A stretch of 64,000 nucleotides of DNA from Glebionis coronaria (GCA_025667525.1 CM046874.1:663108963-663172962); one strand, 5' to 3'; counted from the stretch's first letter, positions 46,901-61,617 are shown. Numbers and translations: made by a program. Notes: generated by a model from the sequence alone, not told the origin.

Positions 46901-49309
46901 CAAGGGGAGTCGAGTGACTACGCGGATGGAATTTTTGTGGCAACCAATATCGAGGGATGAGTAGTGAAGATGAGCTGAATAAGTTCGTGGAGAAGTGATT
47001 AGAGAGTCGGTTTTGTGAGTGTGTTATGAAAGATCTTTGGAAGAGACAGCTATGCATTATCCAATGCACTAGTGATTTCCATAGATTTGAGGAATGAAGT
47101 ATGGAATTTTTGTTGGACGGGATAGTGTAGGAATAAGGGAGAACCATGGAAGGAGAGAACCAAGTATTCCTAGAAGATGATGATTTAAAGTACCTCATGA
47201 TAGGTGCAAGATCAAAGTAGAAGTATGAGATTTGAATAAGAATTCAAAATATGGCTTAGTAGACAAATGGAAACTAATGTGGGTATAAGATGAGAGTGTG
47301 ATCCGCATGGAATCACATGAAACTCTAGTATGTCCCTATTAGGAGGGAGTAGGAGAGCTGGTTGTGAGAAAAACAAGTGAAGCTAGTTGGAAAATTTTGG
47401 CGTATAGATGACTAGATAAGACTTAGTCTGTGGAGTTGGACTGTTATATCTTCTTAGAATGCTAGAGGCATTTAGGGTACTAGACGTAGAGAATGATCTA
47501 TACGGATCATGAATGTCTCTAACACATATTCAATCATTTTGATTGAACATTTGGAAAAGGTGATGGGTGGAGTTAAGTGATGAAAGAAAATTGCAAGGCC
47601 AAGTACCATCTGGGAAAGGCAAGCATAGTTGATGAGACATGGAATAAGAAGAATGAAGTGAAGCTGGGACGAACTTGAACTATATGGATGACGTATTAGG
47701 GTAGTTTGGATAAAGGATGTAGGTTGCACGAGTTGAGTCGTCTAAAGCAGAGAACGCGTCAACATGTATGTTGCGTGGCTTGGACAATCATATGGAGAAA
47801 AGGGACGTAGACTGTACTTCCTACATAGATAGGAGTAGCTTAGAAAGGGCGATGTAAGGACGAAATTGGTGAAAGTGACGAGAGTTGGGTGATAGTCGAT
47901 AGACTGACTAATTCATCTCATAGTTCAAGAGGAATGAGAAGTCACGTAGTTGGGAAGTTGGAAGAATTACGTACGGATGTGATGGAATAGAGGGTTTTAC
48001 GTAAAGGTTAGCCTAATATGTATGGAGTGCCTTATGAAGGATTATGGCAAGGGAAGAAACGAAGGGAAGCATCACATCGTGATGTATGGTAGGAGTCGAG
48101 GAAGGAGAAGGAAGTGTGTATAGAAGCGAAGCATGAATGAAATAGGTCGAGATAGGAACCGAAGGTAGAACTTTGGTACAGCCTAATGAGTAGAATAAAG
48201 CACAAAGTAGGCTAATTCTGTCGTAGTGTGGAAAGGGAAATGGCACTGACCTATACTGATTGTTTGGGAGGCTTAGTATCGATAATCGAATGGATGAGGA
48301 GTTATAGGTGTGATGTGCCATAGGGACGAAGGGCTTGGTCTAACTGAGTTAACCGTCCTTTAGATGATGTGTATAGATCATAAGTTGATTTGGATTGGAA
48401 GAACTAATGGATATGTGAAAGACCGTCACAAGTCATTTTGGAAGGAAATTGGAATTTTTAAGTAGTTTGGGGTACGGACTGAAGGGAGTTGATGAACATG
48501 ATTGGATATGAGTATATCCAGCTAACTGGGAAAAGGATAGGCAAGTGAGATAATTATACAACCTTAGGAGTTACACTGAGGGCATGAGTGATTGATTTAG
48601 AGGGAGTTAGGAAACTCATTAGCGATGGCTGAGTTTTCATATAATGATGATTATCATACTAGAAGTCGATAAATGCCATTTGAGGCACTATATGAAAGGA
48701 TAGGATGAGTTGTCCCCATTGTGGACTAGAATTCGTAAAAGAGGCTACTAATGTGGTAATGGTGTTTGTTGACATAATGAGAGCAACAAGGGATGCTATG
48801 TCGAAAAAGAGGAAACCACTAGATTTAGTGACAAAGTTATGTAGGGAGTTTCACCCATAGTAACGGGTGGTATGTTTTGGTAAAATGGAAGAGTTGATGT
48901 AGAGTTTTGTAGGTCCATTTATGATCTTTGGAAAGATCGGACCATTAGCTTATGAGCATAGAATTACCTGAGGGAAATGAGTTGTATACATGATACATTT
49001 CATGTATTAAGATTGGTAAAGGTTGTTTGAGAATGCATTTTGCATGTACGGTTATTCGGGACTTGTATTAATAAGAGTCTTTGTTTTATCAAAGAGTCAT
49101 CTGTGAGATTTATTGACTGTGAGGTCAAGAGTTTGGCAATGAGTTTAATTATTTTTGGTTTGTATATTTGGTATTTTGAAACTTGAACTAAAGTTCATGT
49201 GGAAATGAGGGGAGTTCGTTTAAAACAAGTATCCTCATGTGATTTGTTGTTTGTGTGTTTGATCCTAAGGAGTAAATCTCGGGACGAGATTTCTATTAGG
49301 AGGGAGTGA
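43963..49309 (+). pseudogene. Tekay gag-pol remnant
   Basis: No open frame longer than chance on the plus strand, yet scattered pol traces remain in order. An RNase H end like 'WVELSDERK...VPSGKGKHS' lies near 47560-47640. An integrase/C-terminal block lies near 48625-49050 with 'LAEFSYNDDYH', 'MPFEALYE', 'KKRKPLD', 'FVGPFMIFGKIGPLAYEHR'. These match the usual chromovirus pol order but carry stops and frameshifts every few dozen codons. The 43963-46500 stretch, where gag and protease should be, has no recognisable motif. Minus-strand open frames at 46881, 47472 and 48013 are antisense shadows. Confidence 0.7.
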
Positions 49310-52029
<2,720 letters not shown>

Positions 52030-52034
52030 ATAAT

Positions 52035-52639
52035 AAGGCCCTTCCGTTAGGGGGCATATAAAAGTCTTGGTAATAAGTCTCATGTTCAAAACCGTTATAA
52101 AACCGTGTTTATCGATCCTTCTTGTTGAATTAATTTTTTGACATCGTTGTCTATTAGGAGGGGTTATTAATTTGATGGTCTTGGTTACACCGTTAGGACT
52201 CTATTTCTAGACCCAAATCTCTATTATCGCATAAGTCAAACATTTTATCCTCGTGAAACATTCAAGACAAAATAAAATATAAGAGATACAACTTAGGAAA
52301 ATGGGAGGATAAGTACGTGATTAGGGCATATGAGTAGTGTTAGCATTACTAACTTATAACGACAATGATCTCGTTGCACGCTTGGCATGTAATTGGGGTA
52401 AAAATCGAGGACGATGAAATTATTTCTAACGAAGCATTCACGTGTTCTTATTCTATGAACCTAAACGTCCCATTTTGCGATGAAAATCATACATTATGTC
52501 GAAAACGCAAGTAGTAGTAATAGTAGTAGTGTAGCTAGTTTATCATTCAATAAATGTGAATAAAAATGTATTTTGGAGGTGCAATTATACTTTATTCTAG
52601 CATTGCGTGAGGGCACGACAATTGTTTAGTATGGGGGAG
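52035..52639 (+). other. Athila 3' non-coding region, right part, with polypurine tract
   Basis: Continues 41399 after removal of the Tekay element and one ATAAT. No gene. A short TAG/TAA triplet run lies near 52513. Ends in AGTATGGGGGAG (52628-52639), the polypurine tract next to the 3' LTR. Confidence 0.75.
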
Positions 52640-55600
52640 TGATGACACTGCTTTTATACATAGTCTCATCGTCTAAAAAGGGCTTTAAATGCATAAAATA
52701 TCATGAAAATGGCCAAATATATGCTTATGTTTGTTACTTGTGTAATTTAGGTACGGATATTGAGAAAATGACAAAAGATCACAAGAATCATACAAAAACG
52801 AACACGGGAAACGAAGCCGCACAATGAACCAAGCCCTAATGAAGATTTTCCAAGAATTACCCTTGAAGATTTGAAGATTATGCAAGAAGGGTCCTCCAAT
52901 ATTGAAGAACTGACACTTTAAACCCTTGTATCTTCATAATTACAAGATTGGTCCCTAAAGTTTGTCAAAATTACAAAAAGGGCCCTCCACTTTGAAGAAT
53001 TGGCAAATTTAGTCCCTCAACAAAACTAAATTGTCAATATTAGTCCTCCTCAAAGTCAAACGTACCATGAAGGCCTTTAAGTTACAAGAAATTATAAGTT
53101 TGGTCCTTTAAAATTGTCAAATTACCAAAAGGACCCTTAACTTTAAAGAAATGGCAAAAATGGTCCCTCATTAATCATGACTTGTCAATTTCAGTCCTCC
53201 AAGAAGTCAACCATACAAGTCAAGACCATTATCTATGAAGAAAATGCCAAAACAGCCCTTCAAGAATCATGAATTGGCAAGAAATACACCAGAAAATACT
53301 TTGAAAAAGTATTTGTGGCCAAAGTGGAAAAAATGACACTCGGATTGCAAAGGAAATCAGGTTTTGGGGTACTAAGTTGCAAATGAAAGGAGTTATAAAG
53401 TCAAGGGGTTTAATCTGGCCGACAATATAACTTACCTAGACCAACCAGCCCCCTCCACGTGTCCCACTCACCCCATCCCACCAATCACCACTCTCCACCC
53501 TGCCATGTCACACTCCACTTAAACCCGTTTTAACAAACTTAATTTATTAAGTTTAAAAAACGCGGTTAACATAATTTTAAAACCAAAACCAGATTAAACC
53601 ACCAACTATTCACTCAAGAACAAATTTGGAGATTTGTTAAATACTTTGAATTAAGCCATAATCATCTCCAGTTTATTGATTAATGGTCTTCTAAACACAA
53701 CCCAACCTTTAAACTGGCCACCTCACCACTCACATGTCCACATGGGACCTCCCCTGCTATATCTTTGAACAAGACGCCAAAACCTTGACAGCCATCCAAC
53801 CATCCACATTCCAACTTACATTTTAAGCTTGTTCTACACCATTGGATGAAATTCCACTATGCCAGCAACTACAAAACGCCAAGAAGAAGTCACATGATTC
53901 CAAGATATTCAAACTACTTAAGGGGCATTTTTGGACTTCTACAACTAGGGTTTACGTTTTTTATTCAGCATTTAGGGTTTCTTGTAGCCTATATAAGGCA
54001 TAGGATGTGCAACATTTGCACTTGCTCTTGATTTTTCCTTTGTTCAAGTTCTGTAAATCCTTTGTCATTTATGAATTAAGAGTGTTTGAAACTTTGAAGA
54101 GAAACCAAGTGCCAATCTTTATTATTGCTTGTTAATGTTACATGTTAACAAAATTTGAATCCTAAAACCTGTTTTCAAAGGAGTGTGCAAAAGTTTGCAT
54201 ATTTTCCTTAAATCTTGATATTTTGCTAAGATCTTGGTACACCTTGGAATTTTTGGGCTATAAGTTGATCATAGCACCTTGATATTGTGATATCAAGGTG
54301 TTGTGAAGCTTATAACTTGGGGATAATCAAGTGTGGGGTACAAGAGTTGCATTAATCAAGGATTTGTCACTTTACTGTTTTTATATTTTTGCTTCTAACT
54401 TTGTTGAATCTTAGCAGGAGTGTATGTGGAAGCTTGTGCTTGTTCTTGCTAGCACATAAGCTCAAAACTCGTGGGTGTGGATGTACATCCATGAGGCTTG
54501 AACCATTCTACCTTAAATCTGCTTAAAATCTAGATTTTTGGTGATTTTGTATTCTACTTGTGTTCTTGCTGAATTTATGGTCTAATCTTGCTTAATACTG
54601 CATATTACATCTGTTTATGTGTTTGATTGGGCTTGGGTAGTCTTGGAATACACTCATACTTGCTTAAATTTGATTTGAAAGAGATAAGGGGTCTTTGGGA
54701 TTATCTGTTTAAGATCATAGAGTGTTATTGTGTTTGTGGAAAGTGTTGTTTATGCTTTGTATCTGCTATTCATTTGGTTGTGTGCTAGTTTCTACAAGTT
54801 ATTGGCTTTTAAACCTTGAATCCAAGATTGTGCTATAACTTACTTGATTTGACTGATTTTGACCTAAAATTTTGGAAGTACCTAGAGTATATGCCTGTTT
54901 AGGGATAAAAGGTGTTGAATCAAAGTTTATATAACCTGACTTGAAGATGTGAGTGTTTGAAATTGGCTTGTTGGTCAAGTATATCAACAAAGTGAAAAGT
55001 TTGCTTGTGTAAGTGTTCATCAGTAAATTTTGGTGCTTGAATCTTGATCTAGGCTTTGAATCAGTGCATGAAACCTGTTTAGATTTGTTCATTTGAATTA
55101 ATTATAGCTTGTGTATGCATTTGGTGAAGTTTGGCTGGCTGATTTGTGCTAAAAGTGCTTATTGAACCAAAACTGCTTATTGTTCATGTATGTGTGAAGT
55201 CTGGTGATCTTTTTAATTAACTGTGCTAATTGGCTGATTGTGATTGTGTTTTTGTGATTGCTATTGACTCCTTATGATTAACTGGTCATTTGGGTGCCTT
55301 TGTGAAACTTGAATCCACAAAAAAGTCACTAAAGACAAATACTCAAGAAAGTCAAGCAGTGGGAAAAGTTCCCACTGCTCAACACCCAAAACTAGCCCTT
55401 CTAGTGTAATTTTTCATCCAGCTTATTAATAAGCCCATTGGCTTATCCAGACTTGCAACAACTTATTTTTGTAATAGATCTTCATCATTTTACCCATTTA
55501 TTTGATCTGGAGCTTATCAGACCTTGGCTTTGACTTTTTGCTAGAAAACTCATAAGGTTGACTTTTAATTAAGTGCTTATCTGCTTTTTCCAGCTTTTTG

Positions 55601-56855
55601 AGTGTGCTTATTGAAAAACTTTTTGTTGATTAAGCTTAGTTAAGTCATTTAAAAGCTTTCGAAAGTTAAATCAGCTCTTGGGGTGGCCTAGAACTCGAAA
55701 ACGACTATTTTGTCGTTTTGTGAAGATAACTTATTGCTTACTCATGCTTATTCCTTGTGCTTTTTCCAAATTTCTTTTTACATATCTCTTAAGTAACTCA
55801 AAAGAAGCTTGTGTGTCTAATTTGAGCTTATGGCATCAGTATATAGCTTAATGGGCCAAAAAGCCCATTAAGAATAAGCTGCTTTGAAATAAGCTAGCTT
55901 AAACAATTTTTCAGCTTTTGGGCCTTCAGAGTTTTGTTCTTAAAATCAAATTTTGAGTCAGACTAGAAGTTTTGGGCTTATTTGGTTGACTTTTTCTTAT
56001 TGGGCCCAAATTAAGCCCATTAAGGGACTGTTTTGTCTTTTAGCCCATTTTTAGGCCCATTAGGGGTATTTTTGTAATTTCAAACTTCATTTCTGAGTTT
56101 ATTAGGTTAAAATAAGCTATTTTGCAACTTTATAGATTTTTTTATGAATTTTGGATTTTTATTAATATTTATTGTTATTTTATTATTAAAAATTAAAATT
56201 TAGATTTTTCAAGTTTTTTTATTTTTCTTAGGTTAAATACATTAATTTAGGAACTTTACAATTTTTAGAATATTTTTATTGTCATTAGATTAATTTTTAG
56301 AATTATTTTAAATTTAAATAGTTTTTAATTGTTTTTAAATAGTTTTTATTAATTTTAAAATTTTTAAAAATATTTTTAAATTTAGTTAAGTCATTTTAGA
56401 GGTTTATAATTGAAAAAATCTCATTTTGGGCTTTTTGATAATTAAATTGATTTTTTGGGCTTTAATTAGCATTAAAAATTATTATTTAATTAAATAAATG
56501 GTTTGAGTGATTTTTGATTTTTTATAAACTCTAATTACGTTATTTAGGATTTATTACAATTTTCTATGAATTTTTAGGGTAAATTTTTAATTTTGCTACT
56601 TTTTACGATTTTACGTGTACGACTAATCGTCTTAGTTTAATTCATTATCGTAACCGTCTTTCTCTTCTAATCTCCTTTCTCTTCTTTTCTCATAAATATA
56701 ATCACCAACCATTAATCAATTCTTAACACAACGCACTTGCCTCCTTGAGAACGATCCCCACTTTGGGTCATTTACTTGTGGTTTTCCTAAATCACTTGTG
56801 TACTTACCCTAATTACATTTGTTTTCCTAAACAAAGTGTAAAAACTCAACTATCA
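52640..56855 (+). repeat. Athila 3' LTR (4216 bp)
   Basis: Full-length, without SINE or Copia. TATA box TATATAA at 53990-53996. A perfect inverted repeat CACCTTGATA/TATCAAGGTG lies at about 54286-54302. Ends AACTCAACTATCA. It stops 356 bp before the start codon of the second PADRE gene, in the same orientation. Confidence 0.93.
53990..53996 (+). promoter_or_regulatory. Athila 3' LTR TATA box
   Basis: TATATAA; transcription from here would run through the rest of the LTR toward the PADRE gene at 57212, about 3.2 kb away. Confidence 0.5.
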
Positions 56856-57211
56856 GAAACCAAACTTGATACGAATATCTTGATCAAGTGAGATACAAAT
56901 AGACACCATTAGGGAGAAAAGAATCCCCTAAAGAAACTTTCTAGGGACCAATTTCTTTCGAGTGGTTGACCTATTCTTTTCTTTCCATGTATTTTATTAT
57001 TTATGGAAACGTTTCTTTCACTTGTTCAAAAAGAAACGTTCTTTCACTTTTGAGAGTAGGAATCTTATTGATCACTATAAAGTAGCAAGTCCTTGCTCAA
57101 AGAGAGGGCGAGAGAGATGGTGAGACAAGTTTGAGAATACTAAACCGTCTAGTAAAGTCCAAGCATCATATGTTAGTGTACGCGTTATGGATTTAAACGT
57201 GCTTATAAACG

Positions 57212-57913
57212 ATGGGTGTTTGTTGCTTTCAGGAAAGATCAAGGGAAGAACCGTCGTCGAGGTCCATAAGAGTGGTGCATATTGATGGTTTCATAGAGGA
57301 CTTGGAAATTCCCAAAACAATCAATCAGATCGTTGCTTATTATGCAAAACACTTTCTTATTACTCCTATCCAGATTCTACAAGTTGGGTTAGTACCACTC
57401 AAGAACGATACACGACTTGAACCGGGTAGAATCTACTTTCTACTACCTTACACTCTCACACGCTTCAACGAGCCTTCGGTAGATTTATTGCCTCTTACAA
57501 AGAAGCTCATCAAGATAGCCAAGACAGATAAATCCACAGCCAAGCCTGCAGCCCCACGTCAACCGTCTTCAGTTCTCCAACAAAACAAAGAGCCAATCCA
57601 AGTTATCCCTCCTCCAAGTGTTGTTGCCAAAGTTACGAAAGCTACCAACTCCAAGGTTAAGCCGCCTCGTGCTCCTTGCGCACAAAACAAAGGGCCAAGG
57701 AAGAAATCTCTTACTAAGAAGCTAAGCAATTTAGCCAAGACTCATGACCTACCAGCCTCTTCAGCTAGCCAGGGTTCAAACGATAGCTCTAACGACGATG
57801 ATCAAAACAATAACGTCGTAGTGAGAAGGAATAGAATGATGTCTTGGAAGCCGCTCTTGTCCATGATCAGAGAAATATCGTTTAATCGAAGAGAGTCTGA
57901 TTTGCGTGATTAG
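57212..57913 (+). CDS. PADRE/DUF4228 domain protein, copy B
   Basis: 233 residues, exactly as long as copy A at 8537 and collinear without gaps; 28 amino-acid differences were counted by eye (about 88% identity). The PADRE region (residues ~1-110) and the 'LEPGRIYFLLP' motif are intact, and the Lys/Pro/Ser-rich disordered tail and basic C-terminal segment are kept. The N terminus is MGVCCF, a better dual myristoyl/palmitoyl signal than copy A's MGVFCF, because Cys4 is present. The frame is open with no intron, so both copies look functional and are under some constraint. The proximal 5' flank (from about 57000) matches copy A, but sequence further upstream was replaced by the Athila LTR. Regulation of this copy may therefore differ. 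The molecular function of the family is not established. Confidence 0.85.
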   Translation: MGVCCFQERSREEPSSRSIRVVHIDGFIEDLEIPKTINQIVAYYAKHFLITPIQILQVGLVPLKNDTRLEPGRIYFLLPYTLTRFNEPSVDLLPLTKKLIKIAKTDKSTAKPAAPRQPSSVLQQNKEPIQVIPPPSVVAKVTKATNSKVKPPRAPCAQNKGPRKKSLTKKLSNLAKTHDLPASSASQGSNDSSNDDDQNNNVVVRRNRMMSWKPLLSMIREISFNRRESDLRD

Positions 57914-58203
57914 TTCGGAGGTACTGTTGTGTGATTTTGGAAACCCATATTTAGTCTATGATTAAGATACTAGTTTTGTGAATCTGTGTGATTGTTTTGT
58001 GTTTCTCCAGTTTATGAAATACATAATCGTTTAATCAGGAAACTTATATTAAAAATGGAGAAAACATATGCAAATCGATTATCAAATAAAATCGATGTAA
58101 TGATTTCGTGTGTAGTTTACCGGTTACAATTATCCCAATAACATAAAACCCCATAGATTCTGATGTTTATCAAAACACGGAGTTTAAAGAGCTAAGACTC
58201 TAA
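57914..58203 (+). other. 3' flank / probable 3' UTR of copy B gene
   Basis: Matches 9239-9575 with small deletions; AATAAAA occurs near 58083. Confidence 0.5.
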
Positions 58204-58579
58204 CACTAGGAGAAAACAGGGCATCGCCGACGGATTTATCGACTGGACAATATCTGTCAGTAATTACCTACAGAATTGCTGACAAATAACGGACGTATTC
58301 TGATGCACAAAATTCAATCAATAATCCGTCACTATTTGACATATTAGTGACGAGAGGAGATACCCAGGGTATTTCGTCGGTAATCCTGTCATTAATTCTG
58401 ATGGATTATGGACTGTTGGTAATCGTTCTTAAGTTTTTCAAGTCGTTAATTTTGAGGGTAACTATTACCGCCGATGATATTACCCACGGAGAGTTTCTGA
58501 CAGTAGCCCGTTGGTCATGTCGTTTACAGACTGGATAGCGACAGAAGGGTTGTCAGTGTAGTATGATTTTCTAGTAGTG
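58204..58579 (+). mobile_element. Non-autonomous CACTA element (MITE), copy B
   Basis: CACTAGGAGAAAA at the left and TTTTCTAGTAGTG at the right give 13-bp inverted ends with two mismatches. Both sides are flanked by TAA (58201-58203, 58580-58582), the 3-bp duplication expected for CACTA. 376 bp, no transposase. It is at the same place as 9576-10233, so it was there before the duplication. Confidence 0.85.
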
Positions 58580-58663
58580 TAAACTCGAGGCTTATTTATA
58601 ATCTAAAACTCCCTTGTAATTCGAGAAGCAAGATCGCGAAAGCTTGAATGCGAGGGAAGAATT

Positions 58664-58911
58664 TGATACGACCCTGTCAGGTAGTATCGGGATAGGGCAC
58701 CCCTTCAAGCGTGATGCTTGCTCCTTAAGAAGAAGATGAGAAAACCAGAGACATTTTATTGAAAATTAACTTGATTGATTGATAAATGATTACATTATGA
58801 AACCTTAAATACTAGTTTTGAAGATAAACATAAAACATAAAAGATAGTAAACAGATAAACATAAAACATAAACATATATCATAAATAATTAGAAGATATC
58901 CATGCGTAACA
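58664..58911 (-). repeat. Outer TR-GAG LTR, left (3' LTR)
   Basis: 248 bp, TGATACGACC...GCGTAACA; matches 61618-61865 with few differences. Confidence 0.92.
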
Positions 58912-59603
58912 TTCCTCACTCCTTCGAATTTGCCTTGCCCTCAAGGTGATGTCTTGAAAACACTCTTGATTCCCGGGTCCCAAATTTTGAGACGTTTCCT
59001 AAGCATTTGCACATTCTTAATCAACATGTTGTGTGGATCGAGTAGTAACGATATCTGGACCCATGTTCTAAAGTCTTCTCGTTCGGATGAAACCAACCAC
59101 ATAACCCTCTTTGAAGATTCGTTAACCATAAGCCACGATTCATGAACCATAGGCTGCAATTCACCCACAATAAGTTGCGATTCATCAACTAAAGGATGCG
59201 ATTCATTAGTAAGTTGTTGTGATTCAAGAATAGGCTTCTGTGATTCCCCCAACAAGCTCAAGGTGATATTTGTTAATATTCCCCACATCTTCTGGTGCAA
59301 CTTCTAGTGTAATGGCTGACGTTGTAGAAGAATCAATCGCTTTCTTTTCAATGGTCTATTTTTCTTCTACAATTGCCTCAAGACGAGTCTCTACTATACG
59401 AGCTAAGTATAAGGCTTCGCCTAATGTCGTAGGTTTCTGATAAAACCTCAACAATTCTATCTATAGCTTTGGTTTAAGTCCGGATATATAAAACAAGGCA
59501 AGTAAACGTTCAGAGATACTTGTTACTCGAGTTATAAGATACTTAAACTCACTTTGATATTCGACCACCGTATCCATTTGCAAGAGTTTAGATAATGCAT
59601 CTC
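58912..59603 (-). pseudogene. Outer TR-GAG gag remnant
   Basis: On the minus strand from 59603: a gag-core stretch with features such as 'YQSEFKYLITRVTSISERLL' and, after a stop, 'TTLGEALYLARIVETRLEAIV', the usual retrotransposon-gag helices of Gypsy elements. A 119-codon open frame (59300-58941) rich in ESQ/ESH repeats follows ('ESQQLTNESHPLVDESQLIV'). No zinc knuckle, protease or RT is present. The last part, 'acaccttgagggcaaggc' style, is shared with the end of the inner element. Confidence 0.65.
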
Positions 59604-59830
59604 TGATACACCCGGGGTTATGTGGGTCGGGCCGAATGGGCCAATACTATCTATCTTAGGGTTAGGGTTTTATTATTATGCTTTATAAATATCATGTCAT
59701 TGTTATCAGTATAATCAGTCAATCAAAGTTAAACAATAAATCTCTAGGTCTTCTTGTCTCTCTTTCTTACGGAGCTCGCACACGCTATAGTGGTACTACA
59801 ATCCCGATACTACCCGATAGGATCATATCA
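59604..59830 (+). repeat. Inner TR-GAG 5' LTR
   Basis: 227 bp; matches 61147-61373 with about ten differences by eye. Confidence 0.92.
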
Positions 59831-59908
59831 ATTGGTGCTTTCATTGAGAGCCCTCAACTCGTTGAGGGGTTTTGATCTAGGGTTCCAATTAAAAAAACAA
59901 AAAAAAAC

Positions 59909-60030
59909 TGTTCACGACGGCTACTATGTCACGCGGCTACTGTTCATCGAAGTACTGTTCATTCGGGGGTACTATTCGTGACACTGTTCATCCGGCATTA
60001 CTGTTCATCTGGGTACTGTTCATCCAATTT
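59909..60030 (+). repeat. ACTGTTCA motif array in inner leader
   Basis: ACTGTTCA (or ACTATTCG) appears seven times or so in 120 bp, then a T-rich run ending TTTTTCAG that looks like a splice acceptor, just before the gag ATG. Confidence 0.75.
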
Positions 60031-60053
60031 TTTTAATTGTTTTTCAGTTGCTA

Positions 60054-60919
60054 TGGCATTGGGCAATAAGGATTCGGACGCGCTATCTAAGCTCTTGCAG
60101 AAGGGTATGATGGCCGATTATGAGAGTAAGTTTGTGATACGTGCAGATCGAGTTACGGAGATGTCTACGGATTTACTTATATATTTTATATATGTGGACT
60201 TAAACCGCTCCTACAATGTTCACTCTCAAGGTCAGCGCCTACAACTTTAGGGGAAGTTTTTTCCTTAGCTCGTATAATGGAGACACGTTTTGAGGCAATT
60301 GCAGAAAAAGGGCTCAATGTTGAAGAGAAATTAGATACCGTTCTAACATTGTAGGAGCTCGTATAATGGAGACACGTTTTGAGGCAATTGCAGAAAAAGG
60401 GCTCAATGTCGAAGAGAAATTAGAATCCGTTCTAACATGGCCAAGTGAAGAAGTATCACTTGTGGTTAAAGGGTTGTTATATGATGATGAAGAAATTGGT
60501 GTTGATGATGTTAGTGGCGCACTAGACGGTGTTTTCGATATTAAGAGTAATATGGAAGGCATGAAAGTTTTTAGTGAGTTTGGCAAATTTTCAAAAAATA
60601 AAGAAAATCTGGAAGATGTTAGAGGTGGTAGTTTGATGATCGTTTGCATGAAATAAATTTAAGTCTAACCGCTCATGGAAGTCAACGAGGTCGTCACCTA
60701 TGGGAAAGAATTGGTATCAGTGATATTCACGGGTTCATGAATAATGGACGCATCCACAAATTTGTTCAACCAAAGGCGTGGGAATGGATGTCAGACTCCC
60801 TATCGGCGTATTTTTCATATCACCTTGAGGGCAAGGTGGGTTTTGAAGATGTGAGGAGTATTAGGGCCTGGGTAGTGTTAGGCAAAAGAAGGTATTGTGT
60901 TATGTCCAAAGAAGCATAA
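60054..60919 (+). pseudogene. Inner TR-GAG gag remnant
   Basis: From the ATG at 60054: 'MALGNKDSDALSKLLQKGMM' followed by 'YESKFVIRADRVTEMSTDLL', the same gag core as in the outer element. A stop at 60248-60250 interrupts it; the following 'METRFEAIAEKGLNVEEKLE' continues the gag in another frame and is duplicated. A further stretch to 60919 has open pieces ('HEINLSLTAHGSQRGRHLWE', 'RIGISDIHGFMNNGRIHKF') that match no family I recognise. No pol. It could not build a particle without help from another element. Confidence 0.6.
60267..60439 (+). repeat. Tandem duplication, 89-bp period
   Basis: AGCTCGTATAATGGAGACAC starts at 60267 and again at 60356; the two units match almost base for base until ACAT near 60350/60439. 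The duplication interrupts the gag reading. Confidence 0.93.
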
Positions 60920-61146
60920 GGAAGAAGAGGAAAAATGGAATTCGTATCGGTAGCGGACGACTGGAGAACAAATTTTGTTGGAGAACTATCGGTAATGGAG
61001 AACATGCTGTGTTGAAGAACAAACTGGCCTCGAGAACAATCTGCGTTGGAGAACTTCTTGAGTGGAGAACTATTTGGGATCCTGGAATTAAGAGTGTGTT
61101 TTTCAAGATCACCTTGAGGGCAAGGTGGATTCGAAGGAGTGGGGAA

Positions 61147-61373
61147 TGATACACCCGGGGTTATGTTGGTCGGGCCGAATGGGCCAATACTATCTATCTT
61201 AGGGTTAAGGTTTTATTATTATGCTTTATAAATTTCATGTCATTGTTATCAGTCTAATCAGTCAATCAAAGTTAAACAATAAATCTCTAGGTCTTCTTGT
61301 CTCTCTTTCTTACGGAGCTCGAACACGCTATAGTGGTGCTACTATCCCGATACTACCAGATAGGGTCGTATCA
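61147..61373 (+). repeat. Inner TR-GAG 3' LTR
   Basis: 227 bp, direct match to 59604-59830. Confidence 0.92.
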
Positions 61374-61399
61374 ATCCCGATCACTAATGTTCGATGCCA

Positions 61400-61617
61400 T
61401 AAAAAATAAATCGGAAAAAAATAAGTTTTTTCTGATGAATAGTACCAGATGAACAGTAGTCTATGAACAGTATTTGATGAAGAGTAGTCTCGGTGAACAG
61501 TAACTCCTCCTGATAAACAGTAACTTCCGATATGAACAGTAAACTTCTTTTTTTAATGATTGGAATATTATATCAAAAACCCTCAACGAGTTGAGCGCTC
61601 TCAATGAAAGCACCAAT
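61400..61617 (-). repeat. Outer TR-GAG leader with ACTGTTCA array and PBS
   Basis: On the minus strand, PBS ATTGGTGCTTTCATTGAGAG at about 61598-61617 is followed by repeated ACTGTTCA/ACTGTTTA motifs (seen as TGAACAGT on the plus strand at about 61452, 61467, 61492 and 61533). It is the same leader design as the inner element. Confidence 0.75.

Larger units (their letters stand above)
59604..61373 (+). mobile_element. TR-GAG element, inner, nested in the outer one
   Basis: LTRs 59604-59830 and 61147-61373 (227 bp each), start TGATACACCCGGGG and end CGTATCA/CATATCA. PBS ATTGGTGCTTTCATTGAGAG at 59831. Purine tract GGAGTGGGGAA before the 3' LTR. Flanks ATCTC (59599-59603) and ATCCC (61374-61378) fit a duplication with one change. 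About 1.77 kb, gag-only. Confidence 0.88.

Noticed and set aside
46881..48321. Three minus-strand open frames of 85-105 codons
   Set aside because: Antisense to the decayed Tekay pol; Ser/His/Leu-rich composition and no motifs.
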